Source of the DNA: Rhodovulum sp.
GTDB lineage: Bacteria; Pseudomonadota; Alphaproteobacteria; Rhodobacterales; Rhodobacteraceae
Length of the DNA stretch: 64,000 nucleotides
Reading direction: 5' to 3'
NCBI GenBank assembly: GCA_002706605.1
Contig: PALT01000017.1
Coordinates: 1 to 64,000 of the forward strand
The translations under genes and the position numbers were made by a program. The notes under the pieces are model-generated. The model had not been told where the DNA came from, ran no database searches, and saw nothing but the letters and a program-made list of their open reading frames with translations. Positions 60,761 to 64,000 of the stretch are shown one piece after another; position 1 is the first letter of the stretch, and every line of letters starts with the position of its first letter.

Positions 60761-62020
60761 ATGCGAGACCGCGATCTGTGTGCATTTCGCCCCGCCCCAT
60801 TGAAATGGGCGTGCCGAGCGGCGCTAACCCTTTGTCTTACTGTCGTTTCCAGCACTTTTAGCTATGGTCAGATCATGCCCGCCCCGATCCCCCTACCCGA
60901 AAAAATCGACATCATCCCTGATGAGACATCCGCATTTTCGGGCATCTGGGCGGGGGAATGGACCGGTGGAATGCGGGTTTTGCTGGCGGTTGAGCAGATC
61001 ACGGAGGGCAATCGCGCGCGGGTGGTCTATGCCATCAACGGGCGCGCAATCGCGAATATCCCGCCGCAGTGGGCGCGCCATGACGCCGTGATCATTGGCG
61101 ACACCCTGCGCCTGACGGGCAAGGGCGTGCCAAAAATCGCGTTCACCCTGTCCCCGACGGGGCGTCTGCGTGCGGTGTATGAGGGCGATCAGGGGTTCGG
61201 CATCCTGACGCGTCAGGACGATCTGGAAAACCTGAACTGGTCGGGTGGCACGCGGTTCATGATCGAAACCGATTTGATTGAGAACGCGGGCATCGTGCGC
61301 CTTGACGTCACGACCTTTGCACCGCCGGGGGATGGGCCGTTTCCGCTGGCGATTGTGAACCACGGCTCAACCGGACGCGGGACACAGGCGGACCGGTTTA
61401 CCTCGAACTGGGCCGACGGGCGGCTGGCCGATGTGTTGAACGCACAGGGGTATATCGTCGCCTTTCCCATGCGGCGCGGACGGGGGAAATCCGATGGTCT
61501 CTATGACGAAGGGTTCGGCAATGACCGGTCCAAGGGCTATACCTGCACCGCCGAGCAATCCCTTGCAGGGGCCGAGCGCGCGGCCGAAGACATCCGCGCC
61601 GTGATCACATCCCTACAGGCCCAGCCCCATATCACCGACGATCCGGTCCTGTTGGCGGGCGTATCGCGGGGCGGCGCATTGTCCCTGAAATTGGCCGCAG
61701 AGGGCGACATCCCCACCCGCGGCGTGATCAATTTCGTCGGCGGCTGGATCAGCGACAAATGCCCAACGGCCACCCGCATCAACACCGCCGTCATGACCGC
61801 GAAATCGGATGTGCCCAGCATCTGGATCTACGGGCACGAGGACGCGTTCTATGCGATCACCCACGCCCAGCAAATATTCGAAAAGTACAAGGCGAATGGC
61901 GGGACCGGCACCTTTTCCGCCTATGACCTACCCGGATCGGGGAACGGACATTGGGTACATGCGTTCCCGAACCTTTGGGAAAAGCCGGTCACAGATTTCC
62001 TGACCGACCTATCCAAATAA
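60761..62020 (+). CDS. exported alpha/beta hydrolase (dienelactone/prolyl-oligopeptidase-like)
   Basis: About 419 residues if started at ATG 60761; a TTG at 60734 is also possible. The N-terminus carries a signal-like segment (ACRAALTLCLTVVSSTFSYG). Residues ~55-150 are a beta-rich domain. The hydrolase core has VNHGSTGRGTQADRF, VAFPMRRGRGKSDG, the nucleophile GVSRGGALSLKL (Ser), IWIYGHEDAFY and GNGHWVHAF. The substrate is unknown. Confidence 0.8.
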   Translation: MRDRDLCAFRPAPLKWACRAALTLCLTVVSSTFSYGQIMPAPIPLPEKIDIIPDETSAFSGIWAGEWTGGMRVLLAVEQITEGNRARVVYAINGRAIANIPPQWARHDAVIIGDTLRLTGKGVPKIAFTLSPTGRLRAVYEGDQGFGILTRQDDLENLNWSGGTRFMIETDLIENAGIVRLDVTTFAPPGDGPFPLAIVNHGSTGRGTQADRFTSNWADGRLADVLNAQGYIVAFPMRRGRGKSDGLYDEGFGNDRSKGYTCTAEQSLAGAERAAEDIRAVITSLQAQPHITDDPVLLAGVSRGGALSLKLAAEGDIPTRGVINFVGGWISDKCPTATRINTAVMTAKSDVPSIWIYGHEDAFYAITHAQQIFEKYKANGGTGTFSAYDLPGSGNGHWVHAFPNLWEKPVTDFLTDLSK

Positions 62021-62023
62021 GGC

Positions 62024-62049
62024 GGGGCGCCCGCACTGGCGGACGCCCC
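62024..62049. terminator. hairpin between convergent genes
   Basis: GGGGCG/CGCCCC encloses CCGC/GCGG with an ACTG loop. It is very stable but without a clear T-run. It lies between the stops at 62020 and 62074. Confidence 0.5.
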
Positions 62050-62073
62050 AAGTGGCCAAGGTTGGAGACAGTC

Positions 62074-63021
62074 TTAGTTGGCCACACGTTCTAGGAATTT
62101 CAGCATCTTATCCCCGATAACCTCGGCATGGTCCTCAAGCGCGAAGTGACCGGTGTTCAGCAAGTGGAACTCGACGTCGTTCAGATCACGCTTGTACGGA
62201 TGCGCGCCCGACGGCGGAAAGATCGCGTCATTTTCCCCCCAGACGATCAACGCCGACGGCTGGTGCTGGCGGAACAGATCCTGCCAATGCGGATAGTGGG
62301 TCAGGTTGGTCCGGTAATCGTAGAAATACTCCAACTGGACCTCTTGGTTCCCAGCGCGGTCCAACAGGTATTGCACATTCCAATAGTTGTCCGGATTGAT
62401 CTTGGACGGGTCCTGAACGCCGTGGGTGTATTGCCACTTGGTCGCCTCAAGGGTCAGGAACCCGCGCAGGGCCGCCTCATTTTCACCGGTGGGTTCTTCC
62501 CAATAAGCGCGGAAAGGATCCCAGAATTCCGTCAGCCCCTCTTTGTAGGCATTGCCGTTTTGGATCACGAAACCGGTGACCTGCTCGGGCTTCTCGGCGA
62601 ACAGGCGATAACCAACCGGTGCGCCGTAATCCATGACATAGGCCGTGTAGTGCTCAATCCCCTTGGCATCCAGCAACGAACGAACAGTCGCCGCCGCATT
62701 GTCAAAGGTGTAGTCATAGTCTTCGGCGGGCGGCATGTCGGACGCGCCAAAACCCGGATAGTCGGGGGCGATGACGTGATAGTCGTCGTCCAGAATGGGG
62801 ATCAGGTCGCTGAACATCTGCGACGAGGTCGGGAACCCGTGCAAGAGCAGAACCGTCGGCTTGGACGGATCGCCCGCCTCGCGATAGGCGATGCTGACGC
62901 CATCGGCGTCATGGGTGCCATAAGTTACATCCGCACGTGCGGCAGAGCCCATGGTCACTGGCAAAAGCAGTGCACCGGTCAGCAACGCCGCGGTCGTGGT
63001 CATCATGATATCCTGTTTCAT
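62074..63021 (-). CDS. exported alpha/beta hydrolase with Asp nucleophile (haloalkane dehalogenase / epoxide hydrolase type)
   Basis: The 315-residue protein has a signal peptide ending AARA (cleavage after residue 30). Motifs: LLLHGFPTSSQMF (oxyanion), IAPDYPGFGASD, VMDYGAPVGYRL with Asp131 at the nucleophile position, as in haloalkane dehalogenases and epoxide hydrolases, IVWGENDAIFPP and NTGHFALEDH (catalytic His). The substrate is not predictable. It is on the same strand as the PPOX-fold gene 32 bases upstream. Confidence 0.84.
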   Translation of the reverse strand: MKQDIMMTTTAALLTGALLLPVTMGSAARADVTYGTHDADGVSIAYREAGDPSKPTVLLLHGFPTSSQMFSDLIPILDDDYHVIAPDYPGFGASDMPPAEDYDYTFDNAAATVRSLLDAKGIEHYTAYVMDYGAPVGYRLFAEKPEQVTGFVIQNGNAYKEGLTEFWDPFRAYWEEPTGENEAALRGFLTLEATKWQYTHGVQDPSKINPDNYWNVQYLLDRAGNQEVQLEYFYDYRTNLTHYPHWQDLFRQHQPSALIVWGENDAIFPPSGAHPYKRDLNDVEFHLLNTGHFALEDHAEVIGDKMLKFLERVAN

Positions 63022-63053
63022 TTGATCATCCTCTTACAGAAACGGTGGACGGG

Positions 63054-63674
63054 TTAGGCAGTCGTGCTTGTCGCTTGGGCCAAGGCGGCCTTGAGGCGTT
63101 CAACCTCTTTGCGCAGCTCAAGCGTTTCTCCGGCGAATTCCTCAACCGTCAGGCGGCGGGGAATGTGGCGTGGACAGTTCCAGTCAAAGGCCTCAACCGT
63201 AATCAGAACCAAACGTTCGATACGTGCGGTTGACCCTTGGGGGCGCAGGGCCTCGGCGGCTTCGGGGTTGTCCTCGGCCTCGATAATACGCACCCGCCCC
63301 CACAACTTGAGGCGGCGCGCATTCGGGTAATCCATCGCGATCAATGCCACCCTCGGGTTCGCCCGCAGATTGCCGGTCGACAGGTACTGACGATTGCCCG
63401 CCAGATCGGCGAACCCGATGGTTTTCTCATCCAACAGCTTGATAAAGCCCGCCGGACCACCACGGAATTGCACATAGGGCCAGCCCGTTTCGGACACGGT
63501 CGACATGTAAAACCCGTCCCGCTCCAGCAGGAACGCGGCCTCGGCCATGGTCAAGACATCCCCGCCCTGCCGCTCATCCGACAGAAACTTGGCATAGCCC
63601 TCGGCAGAGCCACGCTTTTCCTGCTCGGCCAGAACCGAGGGCGTGAAGGCCAGTTTTGCAAAGGACAATGCCAT
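63054..63674 (-). CDS. pyridoxamine 5'-phosphate oxidase family protein (FMN-binding split barrel)
   Basis: The 206-residue protein has the PPOX-like core: FYMSTVSETGWPYVQFRGGPAG (in two parts around the GWPYVQFRGG strand), GFADLAGNRQYLSTGNL, VALIAMDYPNARRLKLWGR. The C-terminal ~30 residues form a coiled coil (ETLELRKEVERLKAALAQ). Probably binds FMN. The function is unknown. Confidence 0.85.
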   Translation of the reverse strand: MALSFAKLAFTPSVLAEQEKRGSAEGYAKFLSDERQGGDVLTMAEAAFLLERDGFYMSTVSETGWPYVQFRGGPAGFIKLLDEKTIGFADLAGNRQYLSTGNLRANPRVALIAMDYPNARRLKLWGRVRIIEAEDNPEAAEALRPQGSTARIERLVLITVEAFDWNCPRHIPRRLTVEEFAGETLELRKEVERLKAALAQATSTTA

Positions 63675-63697
63675 TGTTTCTCTCCATTTCTCGGGGC

Positions 63698-64000
63698 TTA
63701 GAGGCCCAGTTCACTCAGGCCGGGGTGGTCGGCAGGACGCGGACCATTGGGCCAGCGGAACAAACGGTCTTCTTCGCGGATCGGCTGATCGTTGATTGAG
63801 GCGCGACGCACAGCCATCAGACCGTCCTCGGCGAATTCCCAGTTCTCGTTCCCGTGCGAGCGGATCCAGTCGCCATCGGCCGTTTGCCATTCGTAGACAA
63901 AGCGCACGGCGATGCGGTTGCCGTCCTGCGCCCAGATCTCCTTGATCAGGCGGTACTCGGTTTCCTTGGCCCATTTACGGGTCAGGAAATCGGCGATCTC
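63698..64000 (-). CDS. DUF1348 family protein (NTF2-like, partial, 5' end off window)
   Basis: 101 codons are present and the frame stays open to the right edge. The visible part, [60 protein letters not shown], matches the C-terminal two-thirds of DUF1348 proteins, which are SnoaL/NTF2-like folds of about 150 residues. The role is unknown. It is 23 bases upstream of the PPOX-fold gene and probably shares its transcript with the hydrolase. Confidence 0.85.
   Translation of the reverse strand, partial: EIADFLTRKWAKETEYRLIKEIWAQDGNRIAVRFVYEWQTADGDWIRSHGNENWEFAEDGLMAVRRASINDQPIREEDRLFRWPNGPRPADHPGLSELGL

Overview
The window is ordinary, gene-dense chromosome from a high-GC alphaproteobacterium, almost certainly Rhodobacterales (Roseobacter group). 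The evidence is a set of genes typical of that order: DUF1467, DUF1150 beside Hsp20, DUF2125, DUF2161, an F1-only atpHAGDC operon without the Fo genes, a fused Sat-CysC, a TIGR01459 HAD hydrolase, UbiK/BMFP, Hint-domain proteins and LpxR-like DUF2219. About 72 protein genes are supported. I found no tRNA, rRNA, CRISPR array, insertion sequence, prophage or defence island.

Layout. 1-7.1 kb holds the end of a DUF1467 gene, methylmalonyl-CoA epimerase, a receiver-domain response regulator, a GNAT, aspS, a cyclopropane-fatty-acid-synthase relative and the overlapping folate pair pabB/pabC. 7.3-14.5 kb holds carB, a DUF3047 protein, a small helix-turn-helix-like protein, a newly noticed structured RNA, tdk, csaA, proC and a YbjN gene. 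At 14.5-15 kb an intergenic region carries a cluster of DnaA boxes. 15-19.5 kb holds ubiK, the overlapping lgt-midA-pgeF operon, a 44-residue small protein and a degenerate Hint protein. 19.4-24.5 kb holds an Lrp-type regulator with a repeated operator, trxB, sat-cysC, a tautomerase, hsp20-DUF1150 and ydcH. 24.5-28 kb holds purE-purK, a DMT transporter, a Nudix hydrolase and a GNAT.

28-39 kb holds groES-groEL under a perfect CIRCE, DUF2161, ppaC, a GNAT, a HAD hydrolase, MaoC, ribF, ycgN, a threonine aldolase, two catabolic-type enzymes and prs. 39-46.5 kb holds an H-type lectin, the F1 operon, a methyltransferase and gloB. 46.6-53 kb holds clpA, an M23 peptidase and a MotA/MotB-like pair with a very long coiled coil. 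53-58.5 kb holds chaC, DUF2125, the hisC-tyrA-extensin operon and rpsD with a structured leader. 58.5-64 kb holds a Hint protein, an LpxR-like outer-membrane protein, two exported hydrolases, a PPOX-fold protein and a partial DUF1348 gene.

Most genes are housekeeping: pyrimidine and purine synthesis (carB, purEK, prs, tdk), aromatic amino acids and folate (hisC, tyrA, pabBC), energy (atp, ppaC), proteostasis (groESL, clpA, hsp20), sulfur and redox (sat-cysC, trxB, gloB, chaC) and envelope (lgt, M23, extensin-type, OmpA/MotB-like, LpxR).

The least explained signals are non-coding. One is a roughly 185-nt multi-branched RNA, closed by an 18-bp helix and followed by a T-run, just upstream of tdk. 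The second is the DnaA-box cluster, a candidate replication origin. The third is the Lrp-site array. No convincing new multi-gene system was found. All calls come from reading the sequence; no database search was run.
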